DNA of 64,000 nucleotides from Protonemura montana (taxonomy: Eukaryota; Arthropoda; Insecta; Plecoptera; Nemouridae), in assembly GCA_947568835.1 (NCBI GenBank), contig OX387603.1:27490651-27554650 (forward strand). Reading direction: 5' to 3'. A program made the translations under genes and the position numbers. Positions 1 through 11,373 of the stretch are shown piece by piece (the first letter of the stretch is position 1; the number at the start of each line of letters is the position of its first letter). A model generated the notes under the pieces. It was given only the letters and a program-made list of their open reading frames with translations, was not told where the DNA came from and did not search any database.

Positions 1-554
1 ATGAGTCAACCACCAACAGTTTTGATAAGCTGAAGTCGTATGAGTTTTTGCAGCATTGCTATTTCCAGGTAAGCATTACCGCTTTATTCGAATTTGTTCG
101 CTTATAGAAAACCCGAAAGTTTCTGAGTTGCCTTCTTGTATTGAAAATTATTACAAGCAGACGGTCGTGTCCGTTTGGTGGTGGTACCTCAGAGAAAAGA
201 TGGGTGGTACTATAATAAAACGTGAAGATTAACCAGACGAACCAGTTAGTAAACAAGACCTTGGTTTTGCTAAGCAGTCACGTCGATCCCAGTGTCACTT
301 TACCAGGATATCCATTAACAGACACAACGGTCTCACAAACAGGAAGGACCTGCCTAGATACATTCACCAGGAACACGACAGCAATCTACCATCTAATCAC
401 CTTGGCATTGCTGTCAGCTGTTCTCCTTGCGAGGAAACAAGTCACTTTGAATGACTGTAAACTGAAACTGAATTCAGTGAACTACCGACTGAATACTTCT
501 GAAAATTCAATTTCCGTTAGAGCTTGTTTTACCAACTCCAACCTCTCTACCGAA

Positions 555-935
555 CAGAACTGGTAATGTGCATGATGAACACCGTTACAATCTTAATCCA
601 GCGCAGTGTTGCTTAACTTCGATGATTTCACGATGACCGGTGTTTCCAACAGGTCAAACCGTTCATTGGTCACCCATCCAATACCTGACCCAAAGCAGTG
701 TTGCTTAACTTCGATGATTTCACGATGACCGGTGTTTCCAACACGTCAAACCGTTCATTGGTCACCCATCCAATACCTGACCCAACGCAGTGTTGCTTAA
801 CTTCGATGATCTCACGAGGACCGGTGTTTTTAACACGCCAAACCGTTCGGTGGTCACCCATCCAATACCTGACCCAACGCAGTGTTGCTTAACTTCGATG
901 ATCTCACGATGACTTGTGTTTCCAACACACATGGA
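555..935 (-). repeat. 5S rRNA-derived SINE heads, about four tandem units
   Basis: Roughly 90-bp units repeat about four times. Read on the minus strand each holds the 5S rRNA internal promoter: an A-box-like GAAGTTAAGCAACACTGCG followed by a C-box-like TATTGGATGGGTGACC. This is the head of a 5S-derived (SINE3-type) element, also seen at 16.1-16.6 kb and 54.1 kb. Divergence between units (TTTTTAACACG versus TTTCCAACACG) shows old copies. It is not a 5S gene, because the units lack the full 120-bp 5S structure. Confidence 0.7.
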
Positions 936-979
936 TAAAAGATAAACTCAATTAGTGGAACCAAATTTTATCGTTCCAG

Positions 980-3900
980 AAAAATCTTCTTCAAAAAGCC
1001 GCGTCGGCAGTCTACACAGTCCTAGTTGAAGAACCAGACAACGAGGCCATGGTCTCTATGCTTGAATTCTACGCAACGATGCCTGGCATAGACTTGACGA
1101 GCATAACGGATCTAGAGGCGCATCCCTTTGTCGCGCATTACCGACGAGGGCTGGAAGCCTACGACCGCAAGGACTTCACTCAGGTCATAGAGTCGATGGA
1201 GCAATCGCTGAAGAATTACATGGATGTCGAGGAACTGTGCCGAGCTGGTTGTACCAATGAGAAGCCAACTCTTCTTGATTGGCTTCCTGAATATATCTCA
1301 CCGGTTATCAGTGAGCTGATCTTTTACATTTTTACTTAAAAAACTGAGTATTTCCTGAAAAAAAACAACTTATAGTTGATGGTTTTATGACGGCGCATGA
1401 AAAAAACGTTGACTAAATCGTTCTTGTGCATATAATCTAATATGAACATAGCAGACAATGGGACGTACTCAAGTGTACGATGAGAAAATATGTTTCTTAA
1501 CAAATAAAAGCGAAGTAAAACTGCTTATTTATTATATGCATGGTAATGAATGTTGCAGGTCATGTTGCCAACAGCTTGAAATGCAAACTCGGCTGTCCTA
1601 TCACTCTTATTACGAAGAAAGGGAAACGACAAGAAGATTTACCAGCAGATCATTTTAAATATTTGCACTTTGCTTACTTCAAAGGTATGAGTATTTTCTA
1701 GCTTCCATATATAAGCATGGCATAAGTTTTCTACATGACCGGCTTGCTAAAACTGTTAAAAGTTAATCAACCAATCAATCCATCGATCAATCAATCATTT
1801 TATTATTATCAACACTACAACCGTTTCAAAAATTGATGCCCAAAAGGGGCATCAATTTTGGGCATCGGTTTTTTGAATTTTTGAATTTCATCAATTCGTC
1901 CCCGTTTGGGCATCAATTTTTGAGACGGTGGAAGTGTTGATAATAATAAAATACCCCGCGCATTGCAAGCGTTTGCAATTTAAATAAGATTTCATCCTAA
2001 TCAATCAATCAATCAATCAATCAATGCACTGTAATTAATTTGTGCAACACACAGTTGAAGCAATGGCTTGTAAGGAAGATCTCTGTTTCTTTACCGTAAC
2101 ACCGTGCCGTCAAAGCAGAACTCCAATTTATTTTACTAGCTGCAATCACAAGTACTGTGTTCGTAAACGGTGAGCCTGAGTCTGCCGATTGGTCGAGAGT
2201 GGGCACATAAAACGCATTTTCTTTTGGTTCCAACAGCTGGAGATGTGCGTAGGGCGTGCGAGGCTGTCTCGAGTCTTCTACTGTTCCACCCTAACGACAC
2301 AATGCTGCTGTCCATAATGACCCACTACAAGAGTATGCCGAACACAAATCAGCAGTCTTTCATACCGCGAGAGGTGAGAGCGCATCCCTGAAATGCACAT
2401 ACTTCAAGTACTTCAATTAGGCCCCAGAAGCAATGAGATTCTATGGTTCATACACGATTTGAACGCAAAATGATAGCGTTTCTAACTTTTAATCACATCA
2501 GTTTGATTAAATGCACGTCTAATCTAAGCCTGAACTGCTTTGTTATGTATTCAGGCTATTCATTCATATCTGTGGCTAAAGTTACTTCCAAAGGGCAAAA
2601 CTTAGTGCGACAACATTTTGCCCAGCAGGTAGACTTTTTGCCTACTTATTTAAATGCGAGGACTTCAAGTGTATTACTACTAGTTATCACCAAATATGTT
2701 TCTACCTGCTGTTGCCAGGAAGCATTGAAGTACGTTGCAAGACAGAGTTACGAGATGCAGCTTCTCGACGCAATTGAGAAAACAACCAAACGGCAAGAAA
2801 ACGGGGAGACACATTGGCAAAACAATGTGGTAGAGGTGAGTGCTTATCACGCCAAGAAACAGATGCAAGTACGCATACGCTAAACAAATAGAGTTGCTAT
2901 GCGTGAATTCACAATGTTCATCTGCTTCAACTTTTAAAGACAAATTGTTAAAAAAGAAAAGTGTGCAAGGTCATATGGGTATATCTTGTCCGCCACAATA
3001 CTATCGTTGAGTGTAGGTTATAGGTAGAGAAACAACGTCAATGTTACAGTCTCTTCGTGAAAGATGGCCGCCAAATGACTACCTTACCGACAAAAATGCA
3101 GAGTACCGGAACATCACGTTAAGTGGAGCCACTGTCGTATGAATTTTAATTTCGATATTTCTCGTAGGTTAACTTGCTTTTGAGACTTTTCATGCTCAAA
3201 AAATCTCCATCAATGTTTACCTCAACGATTGATATACACGTAACGATATTAAAAAGCGAGTAACCTACGATAAATATCGAAATTAAATTTCATGTTACAG
3301 TGGCTCCACTTAACGTGAACTTCCGGTACTCTGCATTTTTGTCGGTAAGGTAGTAATTTTTCACGCAGAGACTGTAACATTGACGTTGTTTATCTACCGA
3401 TAACCTACACTCAACGGTACTACAGATTGAAACTTTTTCTCATTCGCCTTCCACTTTTCCTATTCGTTTTAATATTCATAATTGTAATCACAATAAACAA
3501 ATATATTGCAGCCGGGCGAGTGGGCGTCGAACGGAAACGAGAAAGCGTTCGGTAGAAAACATCAAATACAACGAAGGTCTCTGGCGATGAGAGGTGGTCT
3601 AAACACACTGGACGAAACTGCTGAGATCAACGGAATTCGCGACGCGCTCTTGAAGAACACGCAGCTTCTAAAGACGGATGCTGAGCTCAAGGGACCCAAT
3701 CGTTTCCTGGCGGCAGGACTGGCTTCTGAAGAAGAGTGCAAGACTCTGATGGAGATGGCGATGGTAAGATAATCTAAAAGTGCACTTCGATGGTAGCTTG
3801 CAACCAAGTTCTTGTTTTGCTTGATAACGCCGTGCCACTTAATTGGAGTTGTCAGAGTTTCACGTTTTTCCTTCCACGGGGAAGTAACATTGGAAGTTGA

Positions 3901-6900
3901 GTGGGAAAGCAGTTTGAAAGGTCTCTTTACTCAAATTTTAGGAAAGGGAAGCAGTGATTTTCTTCTCATTTATAATTATTTCCTGCGTATGAACCCACCG
4001 CTTTGAAAGGAACGCCGAACATTGACGAGTCCGATTTTTAGGGATGCCAAAATTTCACAACAGTGCACCCACTTTGAGTGAGAGAAAATTTACTCTACAC
4101 ATAGGTAAAATGTTATTTAAATTGCAAACGCTTGCAATGCGCAGGGTATTTTTATTATTATCAACACTATAACCGTCTCAAAAATTGATGCCTCTAACTT
4201 GTCAAATAATTTAATCTCATTAAATACACTAAATCGTCATAAAGTACCAGTGTCCAGGTAGCTCAATGGTTCAGAGCAACATCCACGATAGGTGGAGATC
4301 GGGGTTCGAGTCCACGTTTGGGCATCGATTTTTGAGATGGTTAATGTGTTGATAATAATAAAAATACATCAGATATTTTTTTTTCTGTCCTGTCTAAGTA
4401 ATCCTTCACTATTTGTGTAACTTGTTGTGTATGAAAGATTGGTTACAGTGTGTGTATGTCGTAGATACGGTGTTAAAGAAGCTGTGTTATAACACAGCTC
4501 AAAGCGAAGACTTAAAAGTTAACACTAATACAAACACTTTTCAAAATTACACAGTTCCAAACAAAACGAAAACTAATTCTGATCTTTGTTTGTAGACTGT
4601 GGCACAAATCGGCGATGGCTACATCCGCGATGGTAACCCCACTCCGTTCTCCATGCGGGAAGAATTGCAGACATTGTCCATGCGCAGGGCCGTGTTGGTA
4701 AGTTGTGACAACCTTCACCTTCACGTCCTTCACCTTCATGTCCTTCATGTCCTTCATGTCCTTCGCCTTCATGCTATGTCGGGAAGGACAGGTCGGCTAG
4801 TGGTCAAACGACTGCTCCGATTTAGATGAAATTCTTATTCTGTTTTTCGTGTTTTAAGTTTGGTACCACCGCGTTTTTGGAGACTTTTACTAGCCTCTAA
4901 AATATCCCAGAATTCCCTAATTTTTGTAATTTTCTCACTCACAAAAGCCAACAGTTCTTTATGATGGTTTTTAGACTCATGTCTATTTAATTTATCCTTA
5001 GCACAAGTTTTTAGAAAAACTATTTGAACTGGGTTTTGAATGCTAAGTAAAGGGCTACTAAATTTCCCGACGTTTCGCAACATATTCCTCACAACATAAC
5101 AACATAACAGTTCTTCCTCAGTTTTTACAGAATCGTTTCTCTTCGGTTTTGAGCGTTACATTTCTAGTCATATTTTCTTTCTTTTTATAACTATATTGGT
5201 GAAATTTCAATGGCATTTTCAGTGAAATTCTTTTATTTTCCTAGTCATGTCATAGGTTTTGTCAAATCAATTTTTATTTAAATTTACGAAACTTATCCTT
5301 GCTTACGACAACTGTTGTTCTACTCTTGACGTCTGCAATTTCTATCAATTTCAATCTAAACTCCAACGCTCGCCCACAACGTACAACACGAGAGCCCAAG
5401 TGCTAGTTACCATGGTGACCCAACATTGCTCACGAGCAGGGACCCGAACCGGAACCGGAACCGAAACCGGAACCCGAAAAAACCCGTATTTTCTTGGAAC
5501 CGAAACCGGAACCAGAACCGTTATTATTAATTTCCAAGAACCGGAACCGGAACCGGAACCCTTATTAAATCATGGGTTCTTTTCGGTTCCTTAAAGGTTC
5601 CATAAAGGTTCCGAAGTTATATTGTGATTTCAGAAATTCAGATTATAATTATTTGCTTATTATGTTTAAAATTTTTTTGTTTTTAATTTTTCCACACGAA
5701 AAAAAAATGTTTCACTGGTTTGTTCCGAAAACATCCATTGACTCATCTTGTATCCACGATTTTGTTTGGGGAAAACACAAGGCATTTTAAACAACATATA
5801 CGTCTTATGTATCCATAGCAACATTTTTAGGTACTGTAATATTTACATTTACAAAACAATTTTTCATCGTCTCTACCTTATACAATAAAAAATCTTTTAC
5901 AGTATAAAAACATTTTTCAAGTAGAAAATTCTTGAGCACAATTTTGAATTTCTTGTCCTTTTTGATTTGAAGATCCGCCGGCAATGCCCTATAAAGCTCA
6001 CAACCCGCATAGGTGGGCCCCCTTTATAATTTTGAAAAGCTGGTTTATCCAGTTTATAGTTAATTTTATGTCTAGTGTTAAATAACCCTTTGCCTGTCCC
6101 CATCAGAGTGTAACCGTAAATCCATTTCTTTACATTTTTTACTTGAAAGCCTCAAACAAACTAACCCCTTGTCGTGCATGCTTTGTCTTATAGAGATGGA
6201 CTAGCCTGCCTTTTTTACACCGTACAAAGTAGTACTCTGAAATTCTACTGGTGCAGAGAAATTGAATCAAAAAAATTATTACGACTTCGTTACACCCCTA
6301 TCTTTTATGCAACTGGCTTCGTGTGCTTTGAAACCCAATGTGAGGAAAAAAAACCTGTCCCTGGCAGATGGAAAAACAAAACTAAGTGTCACTAAAAACC
6401 ACTAAAACTTGAACCAGTACAACAGCAAAATTTTAAAAAATAACGCTTTATTTATTAAGTGGAACCGGAACCTTTTTAAACTTAAAGCCGGAATCAGAAC
6501 CCTTATTTGAGAAAATTAGGAACCGGAACCGGAACCGGAACCCCTCTTCACAATATGGAACCGGAACCGAAACCGGAACCTTTAAAAACGTAAAACCGGA
6601 ACTAGAACCAGAACCCTAATTTGAAAAAATTAGGAACCGGAACCGGAACCAGAACCTTTAATCATTTCGGTTCGGGTCCCTGCACGAGTGCCCAAGTGCT
6701 AGTTACCATGGTGACCCAACATTGCTCACGAGTGCCCAAGTGCTAGTTACCATGGTGACTCAACATTTCTCACAAGGGCCCAAGTGCTAGTTACCATGGT
6801 GACTCCACATTGCTGGCTCTGATTTTCAGATGGGATACTTTGGGATTGTCAAAAAATCTTCGGTGGACAAGCTGTTTGAAGTGAGTGACAGGGTGAAAGC

Positions 6901-8942
6901 GTACGTGGAGAGACATTTCAACTTGCAGGGGAAACTGTTCCATGAGCACAACAACCTAATCTGCAGGAATCCATTCCCAGGTGAGCACAGAAACACACTT
7001 TATTTGATTTCTTCTTTTTATAGAATTGTGTACGGTGCATATTTAAAACGGCAATTTGTGTTGGTCGTCTCTGCTGGACATTGAATAAAATTCTGGGCAG
7101 GACAAAGGAATTATGCGAGGAAAACTAAATCCTCGGGGAAATTTTAGCTTATATTTTGAGTTATAACTCGCATGACAGTACTTGGCAGTGTGAGAATGAA
7201 AAATCACTCTGCTCTTTTTCTGCCAACTGGAACACTCGAGGAATTGCGGCAAATCGTGGCACTCTTCGACGCCTATGGTTATCCAACCAGGTTTTCACAG
7301 AACTGACTTCCATCTTTGTGTTGAATTCTTGACACTGATCTTGATTTCCTTGCTTTCCGACCAATAGCCTGCTCGATAAATATTACTTTAGATAGATGCT
7401 ATTGAGAGGAAAGTATGCCCTAGGGTGACGGCCAAGTTACTACGTCGCTTTAAATCAAATGGAAATTGTTAGTATTTTGCTTAGCAGTCTTGAAGAAAGT
7501 GTAGCTGTTAAAAACTTTGCACCATCTGTTTAGCAAATGACAGCGAGCAGCTTCCTGCCAGTCATCCACCGCATGCTGATAACTGTCAAGTGCATGCCAA
7601 CGGCACGTGCATCAAAGAAAATTGGAACGGCTGGCGAGATTACAGGTAGAAAATAATATGGCCCAATTCCTCATCTTCTCATTCTCTTCCTATTCTTATT
7701 TGTAACCCCTTCTAAGGTAAAACTCATTGATGTATTGCAGCTCAGTGGTGGTTAAAAGCAGGTTCCTAACTAATCATAGCTTAGCATTCAAAGCGAAAAC
7801 AAAGAATTCCAAAAAGTAATGGAAAACTCCCGTATCTCCACTAGGATTCCTTATGTTTTTGCCAGTTTATTTTTGCTTGAATGGTCTTTTACATGAAATA
7901 ACAGCGCTCGTTTCTTTTTCAGTGCGATTATTTATCTAAACGAAGACTTTGAGGGAGGCGAGTTCTACTTCATGAACAACATATCTGAAAGCAGTGCTAC
8001 GGTGAGCCCGAGTGAAGTAATTAACTTCACTCTTCAATCTTACTTCACTTTATCTTGCCTAATCGAGAAGCTAAAAACAGCCTGAGCGCCGAATTGACAT
8101 TTCTTCAATAAACTCGAAATGTTAATCAACTGAAAGTGTTTGTGTAAATACAATTAGAAGACTCTGCAACGTAAAAGAAAACAAATTATAGTTTGTTGCT
8201 GTCAGTTAGTCAGCGTTTGCAATCGAAGATTGCAACCTGAAAATAAAAAAGTGGATTAAATCGGTAGCTTACCAATTCTGTTTGCAAGTTTCATTCTTAT
8301 AAGGTGTTGATTGCTATCGTTTAATAAAATACCACAAGAAAATAATCCCATGGGAAACTGTCCGAAACGATTTGTTAGTAAATATTAAAATATGACACAA
8401 ACTATTTCCTGTATCGTACTACAAAATCTTCAAACTTTCTGTCAAAAATTGATTTTTTTTTGATTTTTTTTAACATTAGCTACAAATAAGCCTAGCACCC
8501 GATTCGATAAATAACTCCAATAATTCTACGACGATAAAAGTCTACTCGTTTTTCCTTCACATGCGTATCTCCAGTGTCAATATCTCCAGTGTCAATATCT
8601 CCAGTGTCAATATCTCATTTGTTAAAAAGACGTTCTAAGTCTAAAATAAAATACGGCATTGACAATAAAATAAACTGCATCGATGTCCGTTTGTTTCAGG
8701 CCGAGGTGAAGGCCCACTGCGGCCACCTCCTCGGCTTCTCCTCGGGGTTCGAGAACCTGCACGCAGTGCGTGGGGTGCGTACCGGTACGCGTTGTGCGTT
8801 CATCCAGCTGTTCACCCTGACTCCAACTAGAGATGACAAGGGCAGGGTGGTGGCGCAGCAGGCCCGTGACAGGTCACGCATGATGGGCCCTCTGAACGAC
8901 GCGATGATCTCGAGACTTGACGACTTCCATGAATTCTCGTAG
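980..8942 (+). CDS. P3H1: Prolyl 3-hydroxylase (leprecan family), ten exons, 5' partial
   Basis: Exons: 980-1247, 1559-1684, 2237-2373, 2719-2835, 3512-3763, 4596-4697, 6830-6980, 7534-7645, 7923-8001, 8700-8942. All phases close, giving 529 codons with the TAG stop at 8940-8942. The family hydroxylates collagen prolines at C3 in the endoplasmic reticulum, using Fe(II) and 2-oxoglutarate. The N-terminal part has TPR-like helices and a C-x3-C motif (CKLGC) typical of P3H/CRTAP proteins. The dioxygenase part shows SHPPHADNC with the metal-binding H-x-D, then AIIYLNEDFEGGEF, then GFSSGFENLHAV with the distal His, and a later Arg in GTRCAF that may bind 2-oxoglutarate. The first exon enters in phase 0, so signal peptide and start lie upstream. 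The C terminus ends HEFS, with no KDEL-type signal. The symbol is the family name; whether it is the P3H1, 2 or 3 orthologue is not resolved (insects usually have one). Confidence 0.93.
1799..1996 (-). repeat. Palindromic SINE/MITE copy with (CAAT)n tail
   Basis: Ends TTATTATTATCAACACTACA and its inverse flank repeated GATGCCC/GGGCATC arms. The shared distal end (ATTGCAAGCGTTTGCAATTT, then GATTTCATC) is followed by a CAAT simple-repeat tail at 2000-2023. This copy has no tRNA-like core. It lies in intron 2 of the P3H gene. Confidence 0.65.
3005..3416. mobile_element. Foldback MITE with long terminal inverted repeats
   Basis: The element starts CGTTGAGTGTAGGTTATAGG and ends with the inverse (CCGATAACCTACACTCAACG). 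Complementarity extends inward over most of each half (ACAGTCTC, GATGGCCGCC, GTCGGTAAGGTAG, GTGGAGCCACTG). The flanks ATACTAT and GTACTAC are a 5/7 match, fitting the 7-bp target duplication seen at the sister copy near 45.7 kb. It is non-coding and lies in intron 4 of the P3H gene. Confidence 0.75.
4115..4370 (+). repeat. SINE/MITE with tRNA-like core, core in forward orientation
   Basis: The left end ATTGCAAACGCTTGCAATG is followed by the inverted arm (ACCGTCTCAAAAATTGATGCC). The core has a pol III A-box-like TAGCTCAATGG and B-box-like GGTTCGAGTCC, then the opposite arm TTTTTGAGATGG and AATAATAAAAA. It lies in intron 5 of the P3H gene. Confidence 0.65.
4960..5100 (-). repeat. Penelope-like or retrozyme-like repeat fragment
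   Basis: The minus strand carries GAAACGTCGGGAAATTTAG, then AGCATTCAAAACCCAGTTC and a distal TAGACATGAGTCTAAAAACC. The same cassette recurs at 18.35, 18.57, 35.8 and 48.4 kb. The GAAACGTCG motif is typical of Penelope-like element ends. The open frame across it is a shadow of the repeat. Confidence 0.5.
5388..6812 (+). repeat. 44-bp tandem repeat, about four copies, split by a transposon
   Basis: The unit begins CACGAGTGCCCAAGTGCTAG and ends CCCAACATTGCT. One copy lies at 5388-5430 and three at 6683-6812, with the hAT-like element 5437-6682 between them. The array sits directly before exon 7 of the P3H gene. Confidence 0.7.
5437..6682. mobile_element. Non-autonomous hAT-like transposon with GAACCG-rich ends
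   Basis: The element starts CAGGGACCCGAACCGG and ends CGGTTCGGGTCCCTG, a near-perfect terminal inverted repeat. It is flanked by CACGAG on both sides (5431-5436 and 6683-6688). Subterminal zones at each side are runs of (GGAACC)n, as in several hAT families that carry repeated subterminal sites. I see no transposase coding. The 6-bp duplication is shorter than the usual 8 bp for hAT, so the superfamily is an inference. Confidence 0.7.
8567..8619 (+). repeat. 15-bp tandem repeat, three to four copies
   Basis: ATCTCCAGTGTCAAT is repeated three times plus a partial copy, in the last intron of the P3H gene about 80 bp before the final exon. Confidence 0.85.
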
Positions 8943-9112
8943 CCAATGTCCACGAATGTTCTAACTGAGGCACCAATGCCCCGCTGCACAAAATTCATTT
9001 CACTATTTGGAAAGTAGATTTGCATCTTATGATTTTCAACGAATGTGCTCTTAGAAACTTTCAATTTTAAGGGAATTTACGAGAAGGAAAAAAACGAACT
9101 GGTTTTTTTATT

Positions 9113-9312
9113 TATTTTGGAACACTACTGCCCTATCAAAAATTGATGCCCAAACGGGGATTCGAACATCGATCTCCACCCATCGCGGTCGTCGCTCTAG
9201 CCCATTGAGCTACTTGGACACATTAGTTTTGAAATTAATTAAGTGCATTTGATGAGAAATTGTGTAATGTTCCTAACAATAAAATACCCCATTGCAAGCG
9301 CTTGCAATTTAA
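9113..9312 (-). repeat. SINE/MITE with tRNA-like core
   Basis: The minus strand shows the left end (ATTGCAAGCGCTTGCAATG), then GTGTCCAAGTAGCTCAATGG (A box) and GTTCGAATCCCCGTTTGGGC (B box). The core has the same orientation as the element's left end. It lies just downstream of the P3H gene. Confidence 0.65.
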
Positions 9313-11373
9313 AGAAGATATATTAAATAAGATATGATATCTTATCATAAAGATATCACGTATTGGCTGTCTTTGTGTCTGGAAATTATCTTTCTTTCCT
9401 AGGTTGGCGACAGTGGTTTTTCTTTACATTATACAATTGGTAAATAATGCTCAGTGTCTTTTCATCGAAAATACTGCATGTGACACGAAATCAGGATAAC
9501 AATAAAACAGGTACTTTTGGAATTCTTTTCTGGTTATCATAGGTATGTAGACCAATAAATATACTTGCTAGATCCACACACACATGTATATATTTTTTTT
9601 GGAATGGCAAGGTACAATATTTTTGTGTGGTAATCCTTGACGGATTTACACTGTTGTTGTCTTGTACACGAACATGCCCATCAATGCTATGACCACTACT
9701 GGCGACACCAACTCCGGTAAATAATGCAAGAAGAATTAATGATGAACAAATATATACAACTGGCTTAGGCATTAGGGAATAAAACATTGTTGATTCCCTT
9801 CACAGCATATGAGGGACAAGACAAAGGCTTGAAATAGCCCGAATAATTTGCAACATTTATTTGTGTCGGTCCGGCCTGAGCTCGAAACGTTGATTGAGGC
9901 TTAAACTAGATTTTAAAATTAGCCCGAAAATAAGTTAAAGCAAAGAAAGTTCTAGAGAGGTCGTGGAAATTCTAAAACGGCAGCAAAGAAAGAAAATCAG
10001 AATAGAAAAAGCAGCCATAGAAAATAAGAAATTAAAGCAATGATACGTTGATAGCATTAGGTGCAGGAATAAGTATCTTTAGCGAGTCGTTTGAACTTGA
10101 CGGGCTGATTTGCGTTGACAAACTTGAAAAAAATAAGTTTGTAATGCAAAATTTTGTCATGTACCGTGTGAAGGAAAGTTGAACTCTGAGACAACTCTGC
10201 AGAATGGCTGAAGCCCAAACTGTCCACACATGGGTCATTCAATGTCAATTCAAACGATTTTTGTTTGAAAATTGACCGTCACCTCTTAGAAATCTCCCAA
10301 ACTTGGTATGATGGTGACCACATCATTTTTATTGCTGGCACATTTTTTTGTTTGCCTCTGAGTCAAATGGTTCGCCCGGTACGGCCCCGAAACGGCGGGA
10401 CGGCACTGAATTATTGGGCGCACGCGCCGCTTTTCTTTCTCAAATTGCGTCGGCTGTAGTTGAGATAAATAAATGAAAACAAGAGTACTTGAAAGGTATT
10501 AAAATGTTTTTTCATAAAACATAATTTTCGTTGGTTAAAATAATAAAAAATACCCCCCCTTTCCTCTTTTTATTTTTTCTACCCCTATTATCTTTCAAAG
10601 TGGTATTTTAATTTTCTTAATTCCATTTGATAGCTATAAGTATAAACTCCATTTTCTGAAAGTTTCAGAGTGGGACAGCGAGGGCGACGGTTTTTTGGTC
10701 GGTTGATTTGACATGGAATGACCCAATTAGGTTTACGCATGGTGCAAATAATTTATTTTTCTTCTCTGTTGGTATTCAAAACTATTAGAACCATGTGCAT
10801 TTAGACCCATGTGGCGAACTAGCAGACAAATAGGACGTACTTCTGAACATACAACTTCAGTAAAACAATTACCAACTTATAAATTGTGCATAATTTTTAT
10901 TGATCAGTAATATGTGCCAACAAGTATAGAGTAATGAGTTCACGCTCATCATGAAGTGAAAGGCAGTCGCAGGTGGAAACCAACATTTTAGGTTACAGAT
11001 ATCTGGATTTCATCACACGAAAAAACTGTAAAAACACATTTAACATAAACACATTTAATGGAACACAGATTCCGTCATATCTTGCTCCTGAACGCAGCCC
11101 GCAAAGCAATAGCGACCCGGCACCTCCACTTTTTGTACTGTGGACTTGACTGTGATTGGAAAAACACCCGCGAGCGCCACCGTAGACGAGTGTGTGTGTG
11201 CCAGTTGGTGGTAGAAGTGCCGAGTTTCAGTTGCATTCAGGGGCAAAGTTTTCAAAGGAGTAGAATTTTGTTGGAAGTGCATTTAATATAGAAATCTGTA
11301 TAGAATCTATTTTTTATTTTTTTAAATAAATCACAAACACGAAACAACACGGCGTCAACTGCACGTATTTGAC
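9313..11373. other. Intergenic, no firm gene
   Basis: Convergent spacer between the P3H gene and the lectin gene. It is AT-rich. Apart from one weak minus-strand frame with a signal-like start (9491-9787), I see no splice-consistent coding and no named repeat. A short GC-rich patch sits near 10370-10440. Confidence 0.5.
9491..9787 (-). CDS. Weak candidate: small secreted protein or first exon
   Basis: A 98-codon frame begins MFYSLMPKPVVYICSSLI, followed by LLALFTGVGVASS. The start resembles a signal peptide with a hydrophobic core and small residues before a possible cleavage site. The remainder is Ser/Thr/Asn-rich with two later Cys and no recognised domain. There is no supporting paralogue or splice partner in the window. 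It could be chance, since AT-rich DNA readily yields hydrophobic stretches. Confidence 0.15.
   Translation of the reverse strand: MFYSLMPKPVVYICSSLILLALFTGVGVASSGHSIDGHVRVQDNNSVNPSRITTQKYCTLPFQKKYIHVCVDLASIFIGLHTYDNQKRIPKVPVLLLS

Noticed and set aside
222..566. 114-codon plus frame
   Set aside because: Its 3' part overlaps 5S-derived SINE sequence (ACCTCTCTACCGAACAGAAC), and it has no splice link to the P3H gene.
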